Positions 26,901-34,401 of a stretch of 64,000 nucleotides of DNA are shown one piece after another; the stretch's first letter is position 1, and the number at the start of each line of letters is the position of its first letter. Origin of the DNA: Verrucomicrobiaceae bacterium E54. GTDB taxonomy: Bacteria > Verrucomicrobiota > Verrucomicrobiia > Verrucomicrobiales > Akkermansiaceae. The notes beneath the pieces were generated by a model. It searched no databases. It was not told where the DNA came from and saw only the letters and a list, made by a program, of their open reading frames with translations. Made by a program: the position numbers and the translations under genes. The stretch is taken from positions 186,001 through 250,000 of the forward strand of contig JAKZES010000002.1 of assembly GCA_022548915.1 (NCBI GenBank). The letters run 5' to 3'.

Positions 26901-27104
26901 CCCGGCCAGGTGCCGATGACCCCCTTCGCCGGCCTGCTCGACGACGAGGAAATCGCGTCGGTCCTGACCTACGTCCGCAACCATTTCGGCAACGAGGCCT
27001 CCGCCATCACCCCGGAAAAGGTCGCCGAGGTCCGCAAGGCCACCGGAAGCCGGCTCTTTTATTCGCCGGAAGAGCTCTTGAAGGAACATCCGGCCGAAAA
27101 CTGA
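23976..27104 (+). CDS. PVC-type haem-binding CxxCH protein with SGNH N-domain
   Basis: A 1042-residue exported protein. Domains in order: signal peptide (1 to about 18), an SGNH-hydrolase-like domain (about 25-240, with FGYNES and a late GFLPTDAGYRKLGPA), a beta-propeller of the PVC membrane-bound dehydrogenase type (about 355-700, VPEGYKVELFASE onward), a HEAT-like helical part (about 710-880) and a C-terminal c-type cytochrome with C924-V-T-C-H928. Such proteins are typical of Verrucomicrobiota and Planctomycetota and are thought to oxidise sugars or polyols in the periplasm, passing electrons to the haem. The substrate is unknown. The ATG at 23976 directly precedes the signal peptide. Confidence 0.88.
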   Translation: MTRLFLTLLALAVPLEGATPPVSGERIGLIGNGLGERMLDHPWLETELHLRYPDKKLVVRNFCRPGNTAGFRPHPSRPSQWAFPGADKFHPDRKVHAGRGHHPTPDEWLTTLKIDTLLAFFGYNESFDGEAGLEHFKGEIDAFITHTRAQKYNGTSAPRLILVSPIAFEDLSAERDLPDGTAENERLALYTAAMKEVAAARKVEFIDLFTATARLYPGFGGDFTRNGFLPTDAGYRKLGPALADLAFGQDPRRSHADPDKLAEAVRDKNWFWFNDYRMLNGVHVDGRRYKPFGPDNYPAETRKLRAMTEVRDDYIHSALAGKAFDLAAADSQTPELPEVKTNYRPSNKNGQPDYADGAEAVKDLTVPEGYKVELFASEADFPNLANPVQLSFDDRGRLWVATMPSYPHYRPGDERPDDKLLIYEDTDGDGRADKETVFADRLHLPTGFELAPGGVYVAENPHLMLLRDEDGNDQADSREIVLTGFDTHDTHHAAGAFCADPSGAIMMAEGVFLHTGVETPYGPVRGVDGGFYRFSPQRTKLERTVQMGIPNPWGIAFDDWGQCFFLHTSGPAINWMLPVALKTPYGAKNPGTPNLAPKGNAVRPTSGLEFVSSSHFPDEVQGDMLVCNTIGFLGIKQHRIEDDGTGYKTTFRQDLLKSSDGNFRPVDLEFAPDGSLYVADWQNALIGHMQHNARDPMRDQAHGRIYRITYPSRPLVKAPPIESAPLAVLLENLKHPDYRVRYRTRREIRSHDPEKALPALSAWVQSLDPEDPAHGHHQLEALWATWGLNRIDTGLLRKLLGSPDFRVRSATVKALRYNFREFDDHTALLMAAAGDDHGRVRLEAVAAASWLDNNAAKKIVAAAAALPLDNWSKNPTHTAASRLAGREEVEVEEFPAPKPPARLTEAERARFLAGHEIYHREGHCVTCHQPDGEGLPSTGFPPIAGTFWVQGNEERLIKLTLHGLMGPLEVKGVKYPGQVPMTPFAGLLDDEEIASVLTYVRNHFGNEASAITPEKVAEVRKATGSRLFYSPEELLKEHPAEN

Positions 27105-27121
27105 CGGCGGAGCCGCTGGCA

Positions 27122-27155
27122 TAGGTCCCATGGGACGTATGGGTCCTATGGGAAG
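27122..27155. repeat. 9-nt imperfect repeat before cdaA
   Basis: Four related 9-nt units: TAGGTCCCA, TGGGACGTA, TGGGTCCTA, TGGGAAG(AC). The first and second units are also partly self-complementary (GGTCCCATGGGAC). It lies between the cytochrome gene and cdaA, 70 nt before the cdaA start. Confidence 0.75.
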
Positions 27156-27224
27156 ACCGCCCGCCACGATTCCCGAAACTGCAAGTGACAGCCCGCACCC
27201 CGTGCCGCTAAGCTCCGGCAGCCC

Positions 27225-28109
27225 ATGTGGGAATTCATCCAACAGAATTGGCGCTACGGCGTCGAGATCCTGATCCTGAGCATCGGGATCTATCAGATCT
27301 ATCGCGCCTTCAAGGCGACCCGCGGCGCCCGCATCCTGGTCGGCTTGATGGTCATCCTGCTGATGCTCACGGCGCTGCTCCAGATCTTCAAGTTCCAGGT
27401 CATCAGCTTCCTCGTCACCCGCGGCCTGCTGGTCCTGCTCATCGCCCTGCCCGTGATCTTCCAGCCGGAGATCCGCACCGCGCTGGCCCGGGTCGGCAGC
27501 AGCCGCTGGCTCGACTGGCTGCTGCGCAACGACCGCCGCCAGCTCGACTTCCTCGAAAGCCTCGAGCAGGCCGTGATGTCCTTGTCGAAGAAGCGCATCG
27601 GCGCGCTCTTCGCCATCGAGCGGAACATCTCGCTCAAGAGCCAGCAGGACACGGGTGCCACGCTCAATGCCGACTTTTCTCCGGAGCTTGCACTCTCGAT
27701 CTTCTTTCCGAAGTCGCCGCTCCACGATGGCGCGGTGATCCTCGCCGATGAAAAACTGGTCGCCGCCGGCTGCGTGCTGCCGGTCAGCCAGAAGGAACTC
27801 GCCGACCGCTCGATCGGCCTGCGCCACCGCGCCGCAATCGGCCTCACCGAGGAAACGGATGCGGTCTGCGTGGTGGTCAGCGAGGAAACCGGCGGCATCT
27901 CGCTGTGCTCCGAGGGAAACATCGAGCGCAACCTGAAGAGCGAGGACTTCAGCGAACGGATGGAGGAGATCTTCCTCAACAAGAACAACGAAGATGAGAA
28001 AAGCGTTTCGGAAGAACTGGGGACCGAAGATGATGTCGCTGATTCTGGCGACGGCGATCTGGATGCTGATTCAGAAGTATCTGGAAGCGAACGGAATGTG
28101 GGAGGTTGA
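27225..28109 (+). CDS. cdaA: diadenylate cyclase CdaA (c-di-AMP synthase)
   Basis: A 294-residue membrane enzyme that makes cyclic di-AMP from two ATP. Three transmembrane helices (about residues 10-82) lead into the DAC domain, with D168-G-A170 (PLHDGAVIL) and R200-H-R202 (RHRAAIGL), the two catalytic signatures. Gram-positive CdaA sets turgor and wall synthesis; here the output is unknown. The last 40 residues (after about 252) are acidic and low in complexity, and their DNA also encodes the start of the next gene in another frame. Confidence 0.93.
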   Translation: MWEFIQQNWRYGVEILILSIGIYQIYRAFKATRGARILVGLMVILLMLTALLQIFKFQVISFLVTRGLLVLLIALPVIFQPEIRTALARVGSSRWLDWLLRNDRRQLDFLESLEQAVMSLSKKRIGALFAIERNISLKSQQDTGATLNADFSPELALSIFFPKSPLHDGAVILADEKLVAAGCVLPVSQKELADRSIGLRHRAAIGLTEETDAVCVVVSEETGGISLCSEGNIERNLKSEDFSERMEEIFLNKNNEDEKSVSEELGTEDDVADSGDGDLDADSEVSGSERNVGG

Positions 28110-28371
28110 GGAACCGCCCCGCGCCCAGCCCGCCCCCAAGGACGACCAGATCCGGGACCTCGAGTCCCGCATCGAGGAACTCCGCGGCCAGGTGGCCAGC
28201 GCCGAGGAACTTCGCAAGCAGCTCGAGGAGGAACGTCGCGAACAGCAGCAACGCGAAGAGGAACGCCGCAAGGCCGCCGAGGCCGCCAAGGCGGCCGCCG
28301 AAGCGGCCAAGGCGGCAGCCGCCGCGGCTGAACCCGAGTCCAAGCCCCCGGAAACCCCTGAAAATCCATGA
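27994..28371 (+). CDS. CdaR/YbbR-like membrane stub with coiled coil
   Basis: A 125-residue protein that starts inside cdaA in a different frame, overlapping it by 116 nt. The opening MRKAFRKNWGPKMMSLILATAIWMLI has the layout of CdaR (YbbR) proteins: basic, NWG-K, then a transmembrane helix ending in W. In place of the repeated YbbR domains there is an alanine/glutamate/lysine coiled coil (about 45-115) and a proline-rich end. cdaR normally follows cdaA and its product regulates the cyclase, so a reduced CdaR is the best reading. Its stop overlaps the bioD ATG. Confidence 0.72.
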   Translation: MRKAFRKNWGPKMMSLILATAIWMLIQKYLEANGMWEVEEPPRAQPAPKDDQIRDLESRIEELRGQVASAEELRKQLEEERREQQQREEERRKAAEAAKAAAEAAKAAAAAAEPESKPPETPENP

Positions 28372-28991
28372 GCTGGTTCATCACCGGAACCGACACCGAC
28401 GTCGGCAAGACCTACTTTTCCCGCCTCCTGATCCGCGCGCTGCGCGAGGCCCGCGTCGATGCCGTTGGCTTCAAGCCGGTCTGCTGCGGCGAGCGGACCG
28501 ACGCCGAACTGCTCGCCGAAGCCTCCGGCGGACTCGACGTGGAGACCGTCAACCCGCTGTGGCTGCAGGCCCCCGTCGCGCCGCAGGTCGCCGCCATGCT
28601 GTCGAATGCCGAAATCAATCCCGCCTCGCTGGTCGCTTCCGGCAAGATGCTCGAAAAGCAGCACCAGGCGATCATCATCGAAGGTGCCGGCGGCTGGCGG
28701 GTGCCGCTGGCCAAGGGCTACGACATGGCCGACCTCGCCACGGATTTCTCGCTGCCGGTGATCGTCGTCGTCGCCAACCGCCTCGGCGCCCTCAACCACA
28801 CCATCCTGACCGTCGAAGACATCCGTGCCAGCGACCTCGAAGTCGCCGGACTGGTCCTCAACAACCTGCAGGAGGAGCAGGACACCGCCGCCATCACCAA
28901 CAAGGGAGTGATCGAGGAACTCACCGACGCCCCCATTCTCGCGGAACTCATCCACGGACAGGACTTCGTCGACGTGGAGGCGTTTCTTTGA
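28368..28991 (+). CDS. bioD: dethiobiotin synthetase
   Basis: A 207-residue ATP-dependent carboxylase of biotin synthesis, closing the ureido ring of dethiobiotin. The P-loop is G7-T-D-T-D-V-G-K-T15, followed by FKPVCCG (family FKPV) and EGAGGWRVPL near the middle, all as in BioD. It starts on the stop of the CdaR-like gene (ATGA). No other bio gene is in the window. Confidence 0.93.
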   Translation: MSWFITGTDTDVGKTYFSRLLIRALREARVDAVGFKPVCCGERTDAELLAEASGGLDVETVNPLWLQAPVAPQVAAMLSNAEINPASLVASGKMLEKQHQAIIIEGAGGWRVPLAKGYDMADLATDFSLPVIVVVANRLGALNHTILTVEDIRASDLEVAGLVLNNLQEEQDTAAITNKGVIEELTDAPILAELIHGQDFVDVEAFL

Positions 28992-29100
28992 GCGGGCGGC
29001 ACGACTGCACCACAACACCTTCCTCGCGCCCAAAGTTCCTATGATTACCGTAGTAAATTCCTCCGAATGCATGGCACCTGGGACTAACCGACGCACGTGA

Positions 29101-30036
29101 TCAGGCTACCGCAATCTTCAGACTCGGATCGGTTTCGCAATCGGCAATAATGCGGTTGTAGCGAACAATGAGTTCTTCAAGCGTGGCCCGCCGTTTACTT
29201 CCGTTGAAAGACGTCCATTCGAGGACATTCGCGACAAGAAATTGAGTGATATCGAGTGCTTCGACACGCTTGGAAATCTGGAGTTCATCGGCGAGGGTTT
29301 CTGCCATTTGCGCTCCGGCAGCATTCGAGATAACGAGGGGGCGGAGGCCTTTATCTAAGTTCTCCTGGCACTTCAGGAGGAGCAGTTTTGACGGAGCGGT
29401 TGTAACGTGAATGACACAGTCTCCTATTTCGAAGTCTCCCGATCTTCCCGTTGGCGCATCTGCGACCGAGTAGCCGCTATGCATAATTTCTTGGTCAGGA
29501 TAGAGCGTTTCGAGCTTTGCTCCGACGAGATGCTGCATGACCGCGCCCACCACCGTTGAGCCATGATTCTCAGCTTGACGGCGTTTTGCTTCATCGAAAA
29601 TGCCTGTGAGGCAGGCTTTAAGCGATGAGCCGGCATCCACCTTCAATTTGATTGGTGAGGCATCGAAAAAATCCCGGACGCGGGCTACCCACCACTTCTC
29701 GACGGCGCTCAAATTGAACCCAGAGGTCGCACTCTGCTTGTTAAGAAACGCGACGTAATCCTGCATGTTTCCGAGACTGCCTCGGCTCGTTCTACCCCCT
29801 TCGGCAGCAAGAATCTTGGTGACTTTGTGGTCGGATAAAACCTTCTGAACACCACTTTTGCCCAAGCCTAAAACCTGGCCCTTCGCCTTGGTCACCAGCT
29901 TGCCCGGATCAAGGGGAAGCCCCTGCTCAATGGCCGCCCTTGTGATCACGAGGGCAACGCATAAAGCACCTTTTTGCCCGAGGAAATTATGCGCTGAGGC
30001 GAATTCTTGCAGACTCCTTTCGAGATCTCTTGGCAT
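29101..30036 (-). CDS. DUF4928 protein, probable type II restriction endonuclease
   Basis: A 311-residue cytosolic protein matching the DUF4928 pattern (DLERSLQEFASAHNFLGQKGALCVALVITR, then HSGYSVADAPTGRSGDFEIGDCVIHVTTAPS). DUF4928 proteins stand next to 5mC methyltransferases and are taken to be the restriction partner; a clear D-ExK core cannot be pointed to, though D197 (GDF) with the following strand is a candidate. The ATG at 30036 was preferred over an upstream TTG. It overlaps the end of the methyltransferase gene by 50 nt. The gene is AT-richer than its neighbours, a sign of transfer. Confidence 0.75.
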   Translation of the reverse strand: MPRDLERSLQEFASAHNFLGQKGALCVALVITRAAIEQGLPLDPGKLVTKAKGQVLGLGKSGVQKVLSDHKVTKILAAEGGRTSRGSLGNMQDYVAFLNKQSATSGFNLSAVEKWWVARVRDFFDASPIKLKVDAGSSLKACLTGIFDEAKRRQAENHGSTVVGAVMQHLVGAKLETLYPDQEIMHSGYSVADAPTGRSGDFEIGDCVIHVTTAPSKLLLLKCQENLDKGLRPLVISNAAGAQMAETLADELQISKRVEALDITQFLVANVLEWTSFNGSKRRATLEELIVRYNRIIADCETDPSLKIAVA

Positions 30037-31114
30037 AGGACTTGGAAAGCTTGGCAAGGGGAGCAAGGAGGTGTTCCGCGAGGTGTTTGACTACCGGAAC
30101 TGCAACAGCATCACCCATGGCGCTGTAGGCTTCGTTGTAGTTGGCAGCAAGTTGATACGAATCAGGCGCTCCCATCAGGCGCGCGGCCTCCCGGGTGGTA
30201 ATGAGACGAGCAGTCCACTTTCCTTTCTCATGTAGGATGAGAAACTGACGACTGCTACCTCCCTCCGCTGTGCGGAGGCAACCCGAAATATTGTCGAAGC
30301 GCAGCTCCAAGACTTGCTTCCCGTTGCGGGTCCGGCGGTAGCCCGGGAAGACCGCACGTTGACTCTTTGGGATACTTTTGAGACGGGACGTGTGCCTCGC
30401 CGCAATAATCGAAAGAAGTTGCTCGGTCTTGGCTTCATCGAAAACCGGTACTTCCCAATCGATAATTTCCGAAAGTTTCTTGGGACGATTTTTTGGGAAA
30501 GGCATGCTCCAAAACACGCTTCCTTCAAGGGAAGTAATCACTTGAGTCACAGAATCTGAGTGCAACCAATTTGGGCCTAAATCTTCATGGTCTGTCGCAT
30601 CAAAATGCTCTTGGACGGCGACGACGAACACCCTCGGACGTGACTGTGGCAGCCAATGCCGAGCATCAATTACCATCGGGCCGATCCTGTAGGAGCGGGC
30701 GCGGAGCGCTTTGTGAAGGAGGCGATAGTCTTCTCCTCCGTTCGAGGAAAGCAGACCTGTGACATTCTCGAGCGCAATCACCTTGGGCCGTTCCGGCATC
30801 TCATCAAGTACGCGAAGCCATTCCCAGAAGAGTCCACTGCGGGAGGCTGCAAGGCCACCCATCTTACCTGCGAGCGAGAGGTCTTGACAGGGGAAGCTGG
30901 CCCAGACGATGTCACCTTGGGGAATCGTGGAGCCGTTTACGTTCTCGATGGAGTCTTGGTGAAAATGGCCCGTGCCGTGGTTTGCGGTGTAGATGGCGGC
31001 CTTCTTTGGGCAGATGTCGTTCGACCAGACAGGAGTGCAGGCATGCTGGGCTCCTTGGGTGACCAGGCCGCTCCCGGCAAAGAAATCGACAAACGTTGGA
31101 AAACCGGAAGTCAT
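29987..31114 (-). CDS. DNA (cytosine-5-)-methyltransferase
   Basis: A 375-residue C5-methylase of a type II system. Motifs in order: I DFFAGSGL (10-17), IV FPCQDLS with the catalytic C76, VI E116-N-V, VIII QSRPR (156-160), a variable target-recognition region (about 180-290), and IX/X near the end (TTREAARLMG, GDAVAVPVV). It has the full set for activity. The recognition site cannot be read from sequence. Base composition is AT-richer than the surroundings, with the partner gene overlapping downstream: a compact restriction-modification island between bioD and the DUF1080 gene. Confidence 0.92.
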   Translation of the reverse strand: MTSGFPTFVDFFAGSGLVTQGAQHACTPVWSNDICPKKAAIYTANHGTGHFHQDSIENVNGSTIPQGDIVWASFPCQDLSLAGKMGGLAASRSGLFWEWLRVLDEMPERPKVIALENVTGLLSSNGGEDYRLLHKALRARSYRIGPMVIDARHWLPQSRPRVFVVAVQEHFDATDHEDLGPNWLHSDSVTQVITSLEGSVFWSMPFPKNRPKKLSEIIDWEVPVFDEAKTEQLLSIIAARHTSRLKSIPKSQRAVFPGYRRTRNGKQVLELRFDNISGCLRTAEGGSSRQFLILHEKGKWTARLITTREAARLMGAPDSYQLAANYNEAYSAMGDAVAVPVVKHLAEHLLAPLAKLSKSYAKRSRKESARIRLSA

Positions 31115-31116
31115 GA

Positions 31117-31149
31117 GTTCATGTGAACAGTTTCGACTCAGGCTGTCAA
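31117..31149 (-). promoter_or_regulatory. possible promoter with overlapping palindrome before the methyltransferase
   Basis: On the minus strand a perfect TTGACA (31149-31144), then 17 nt to a weak -10 (TCACAT, 31126-31121). The palindrome GTTCA-TG-TGAAC (31117-31128) covers that -10 and ends 3 nt before the start codon, an operator-like position. The transcript would be almost leaderless. Confidence 0.35.
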
Positions 31150-31292
31150 CGGAAGATTAGGCATGTAATGCATCGTTGAGAAGGCGCGAGTCACTAGATT
31201 CGAATTTTGAAGCCGTTAACGACTGCGACGCCTCCGGCGGCCGGGCCAACCCATGTTCTGTCGGCTGACCAGAACCTTTAGGAACCAGCGAC

Positions 31293-31937
31293 TTAGGAGG
31301 CCTCAATCGAGATCTTCCGGTACCAGACATTGTGCCCGTGGTCCTGGAAGCCGATGTGGCCGGTGCGCGGCAGATCCTTGAGCGCGGTCTTGAACTTGTT
31401 CTTCGACCCGTCGGGATTCTTGTTGGGCGTGTCCCAGCGGTCGAGATCGAGGTCCTGCACCTGCACGCCGTTGATCGTGACGGTGATTTTCGGACCCACG
31501 CACTCGAGCCGGAAGGTGTTCCACTGGCCGGCGGGCTTCTCGGGCATGCTCGACGCGGGTGACGCATCGTAGAGTGCGCCGGTGTTGTGGGTCGTCGGTT
31601 CCTGGCCGTGGGAGTCGAAGATCTGGATCTCGAATCCGCCCTGCACCGGGTTGTCCGGATCGGTGCGGAAGAAGACGCCGCTGTTGCAGCCCTTGCTGAC
31701 CTTGTACTCCATCTCCAGTACGAAATCACCGAAGGCCTCCCGGGTCCACAGGTAGCTGCCGCCCGGCTGGCGCGCGATCATCGGCTCGCCCTGCTTGTCC
31801 TTCACCACCCGCCACACCGGCGGATGCTCGGGCTTGACCATCCAGCTGTCCATGCTCTCGGCGTCGAAGACTTTCTCGGCCGTCGCCGACCCCGCCATCA
31901 TCGCCCCCGCCAGAAGGGCAATGCTCAATCGTTTCAT
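31293..31937 (-). CDS. DUF1080 protein (3-keto-disaccharide hydrolase family)
   Basis: A 214-residue exported protein with a signal peptide (residues 1 to about 20, GSATA-EK) and one DUF1080 (PF06439) jelly-roll domain. The typical phrases are there: FGDFVLEMEYKVSKGCNSGVFFR, then NTFRLECVGPKITVTINGVQVQD and GHIGFQDHGHNVWYRKI. DUF1080 proteins are laminarinase/concanavalin-like; some act on 3-keto-sugars, and they are greatly expanded in Verrucomicrobiota and Planctomycetota. It stands alone between the restriction island and the lipid operon. Confidence 0.9.
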   Translation of the reverse strand: MKRLSIALLAGAMMAGSATAEKVFDAESMDSWMVKPEHPPVWRVVKDKQGEPMIARQPGGSYLWTREAFGDFVLEMEYKVSKGCNSGVFFRTDPDNPVQGGFEIQIFDSHGQEPTTHNTGALYDASPASSMPEKPAGQWNTFRLECVGPKITVTINGVQVQDLDLDRWDTPNKNPDGSKNKFKTALKDLPRTGHIGFQDHGHNVWYRKISIEAS

Positions 31938-32012
31938 GCTCCGAATGGAATGACTCCAACCCCCCGGTCGCCAAGGACATTCGACGGACGTTCGTCCGAT
32001 GAACGGCTCATC

Positions 32013-32750
32013 TCAAGCCGCCAGCCCGGGCCTCTGGTGACCGGTCGACCGCCCGAGCTCCACGACGGCATCCTCGAGCCGGTGCGCGATGTCGCGCCAG
32101 GCGCCGGATCCCGCCGGGGCATCCGCGAAGCACTGCGGTCGGCCGATCCGGAGCTCCAGCTTGCCGCGCGACGGGAGCCGGTGATCGGCCGGCCATGCCT
32201 GGTGGGTCCCGCGGATGTGGCAGGGCACGACCGGGATCGGGGTGCCGGCCACCAGCATGCCGATCCCCGGCTTGAACCGTCCCATCTCCCCGTCCCGGGA
32301 ACGGGTGCCCTCCGGAAACAACAGAAACAAGCCCTGCTGCTCGACAAGGGACTCCCGCAGCCGCTGGAGTGCATGCGGCTGAAGACGGTTCCGCCAAAGG
32401 GGACGCAGGTTGAGACAACGCGACGACAACCAGCTCTGGAGGGGATTCCGGAAAAAGGTGTCGCCCGCCGCAAGCGGCGAAAAGCGGGCACGCAGTCGTG
32501 CCGGCAACGACGCGCCGAGCAGCAGGGTGTCGAGGTGCGACGCATGGTTGGCGACGAGCACCGCCGGACCTTCAAGCGGCAGGTGGGACGCCCCCCGGAT
32601 CGAAAGTTGGTGCCGATGGAAGACGCCGACTCGCACCAGCGACCAGGTCAGGTGATGCAGGACGTGTTCCCAGGCGGGGGGTTTCCGGTCGGGAGACACC
32701 CGGGGATGATCGACCCAGGGGGCAGGCAGGGAGGGAGAAGAGAAGATCAT
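32013..32750 (-). CDS. 1-acyl-glycerol-3-phosphate acyltransferase (PlsC family)
   Basis: A 245-residue PlsC-type acyltransferase that would make phosphatidic acid from lysophosphatidic acid. The acyltransferase boxes are N-H-A-S-H-L-D (HX4D) and F-P-E-G-T-R-S, with an interfacial hydrophobic stretch between. The start overlaps the cdsA stop (ATGA at 32747-32750), so it is the last gene of a four-gene coupled operon whose products together would make and move a phospholipid. Confidence 0.88.
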   Translation of the reverse strand: MIFSSPSLPAPWVDHPRVSPDRKPPAWEHVLHHLTWSLVRVGVFHRHQLSIRGASHLPLEGPAVLVANHASHLDTLLLGASLPARLRARFSPLAAGDTFFRNPLQSWLSSRCLNLRPLWRNRLQPHALQRLRESLVEQQGLFLLFPEGTRSRDGEMGRFKPGIGMLVAGTPIPVVPCHIRGTHQAWPADHRLPSRGKLELRIGRPQCFADAPAGSGAWRDIAHRLEDAVVELGRSTGHQRPGLAA

Positions 32751-33727
32751 GGCAGCAGGGCGTGGAGGTGTTCGGGTTGGAAGCGGGTCAGGCGCTCGAT
32801 CAAGGCGAGGGAAAGCGCGAGGACCGGGGCCGCGAAGACGAGGCTGTCGCAACGGTCGAGCAGGCCCCCGTGCCCCGGCAGCGACTCCGCGAGGTCCTTG
32901 AGATCGAGGTCGCGCTTGATCGACGAGAGGATGAGGTCGCCAGCCGTGCCGGTCAGGGCGAGGACCAGGCCGAGGGGAACGAGGAGCCGGACCTCGCCGA
33001 CGGGTTCGCCGCCAAAGAAGAGGATGCCGGTGAGCGTGACGAAGGCCGTGGTCAGGACGAGGGAACCGATCAGGCCCCCGCGGGTCTTGCCGGGGCTGGT
33101 GTTCGGGCAGAGTGCCCGACGCCCGAGGAGTTTGCCCGAAAGGTAGGCGAAGACGTCGTTCAACTCGACCGCCAGGATCATCCACAGCAGCAGGGCGGGA
33201 CTGGTCCACTGGGCCAGGAACCCGAGGTGCGCGGGCCAAACCCCGCAGATCATGAAGCCGAGATTGGCGCAGCCGATCCGCCTGAGATAGCCCGCGGGCC
33301 GGTCCTTCCACAGGCCACCGGCCATGGTCAGGGCGGCAAACAGGGGCGCGCTGAAAAGAAGGAGGGCATACTGCTGCCGGATCATCGCCGCCGCGATCAC
33401 CCCGAAACCGACAAGGAGGGCAAAGCCAAGCGAGCGATCCGCCTGGATGCCGGTCGCCCGGGCAAACTCACCAAAGAGAAGAAGTCCGAGAAGGATGATG
33501 CCGACGGCGAGCGCCACCGGCCCGAGCAGGATGGGGAGCGAGACCGTCGGGATGATGACGGCCCACGTGCGCATGCGGCGGATGAGCTCGGCGTGGACGG
33601 GGGCACTCAGCTTGCCGAGGCGCGACGCGATCATGGTGATGACCCAGCCCAGCAGCAGCGCGGTGGCTGCGGTGACGACGAGCGACCAGAAACGCGGATC
33701 GGAATGGATGTCGAAGACAGGATTCAT
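32747..33727 (-). CDS. cdsA: phosphatidate cytidylyltransferase
   Basis: A 326-residue integral membrane protein making CDP-diacylglycerol from phosphatidic acid and CTP. About eight transmembrane helices, and the C-terminal CdsA signature SSIKRDLDLKDL-x3-LPGHGGLLDRCDS (S-x3-KR...KD...PGHGG-x2-DR-x-D). It overlaps the genes on both sides by 4 nt. The product is the donor for the CDP-alcohol transferase encoded just upstream. Confidence 0.92.
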   Translation of the reverse strand: MNPVFDIHSDPRFWSLVVTAATALLLGWVITMIASRLGKLSAPVHAELIRRMRTWAVIIPTVSLPILLGPVALAVGIILLGLLLFGEFARATGIQADRSLGFALLVGFGVIAAAMIRQQYALLLFSAPLFAALTMAGGLWKDRPAGYLRRIGCANLGFMICGVWPAHLGFLAQWTSPALLLWMILAVELNDVFAYLSGKLLGRRALCPNTSPGKTRGGLIGSLVLTTAFVTLTGILFFGGEPVGEVRLLVPLGLVLALTGTAGDLILSSIKRDLDLKDLAESLPGHGGLLDRCDSLVFAAPVLALSLALIERLTRFQPEHLHALLP

Positions 33728-34401
33728 GATTCACGGACGGATTCGAGGTGACGGGAGGCGAGGACGAGGCGACGGACGGAGGTCACGGCGGTGCCGACGA
33801 CCACCACGCCAAGCGCGAGGGCCATCGGCCCCATTTCCGCTGCGGACCACGAAGCCGGGCCGGCGGCCAGGGCGACCAAGGCCGCCACACAGGCGACCAT
33901 CCGCGCCGGCTTGGCCATCGGCCCGGCATAGTCGGCCGGAGCACCGGCGATCTGCACCTGGACCCGCACATAGGCCGTGGCCAGCGCACCGAGGGCCGCG
34001 GCAAACCCGAGCAACGGATGGCTTCCGACGGCAAATCCCGCACCCACCAGCATGGCCACGTCGGAAACGCGGTCGGGCACCTCGTTGTAAAGAAGGCCCA
34101 CTCGCGACGCCCGGCCGGTCTCCACCGCGAGCACGCCGTCGAAGATGTTGCAGGCACCGCGCAGCACCACCAGAACGATCACGGCCAGACAGGTCCCCCG
34201 CTGGAGCGGGCCGCCGGCCGGCATGCCCGCCGTCAGCGCGAGAAGCGCGCCGCCACCGAGGCCGGCGAGCATGCCGACGACGGAAACCATGTTGGGGGTC
34301 AGGCCGCTTCCGGCCAACCGCCGGCGCAGCCAGTCCCAGAGCGGGATGTCCCGTGCGGCGAGTGGCCGGCGACGTTCGGTTTGTTCCTGGATCGAGATCA
34401 T
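33724..34401 (-). CDS. CDP-alcohol phosphatidyltransferase, variant motif
   Basis: A 225-residue membrane protein of the CDP-OH-P family (PF01066), with about six helices. The family motif is D-x2-DG-x2-AR-x8-G-x3-D-x3-D. Here it reads NIFDG-VL-AV-ETGRASRV-G-LLY-N-EVP-D, then RVSD: the first Asp is Asn, the Arg is Val and the third Asp is Asn, yet the spacing is kept and an extra DRVSD follows. It may use a different alcohol or metal set. It lies between cdsA and an SMR-like gene with 4-nt overlaps on both sides, so its role in the same lipid pathway is strongly implied. Confidence 0.85.
   Translation of the reverse strand: MISIQEQTERRRPLAARDIPLWDWLRRRLAGSGLTPNMVSVVGMLAGLGGGALLALTAGMPAGGPLQRGTCLAVIVLVVLRGACNIFDGVLAVETGRASRVGLLYNEVPDRVSDVAMLVGAGFAVGSHPLLGFAAALGALATAYVRVQVQIAGAPADYAGPMAKPARMVACVAALVALAAGPASWSAAEMGPMALALGVVVVGTAVTSVRRLVLASRHLESVRES

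Noticed and set aside
29001-31292. Integrase or attachment sites bordering the R-M genes
   Set aside because: I found no integrase and no direct repeats at the edges; the base composition alone suggests transfer.
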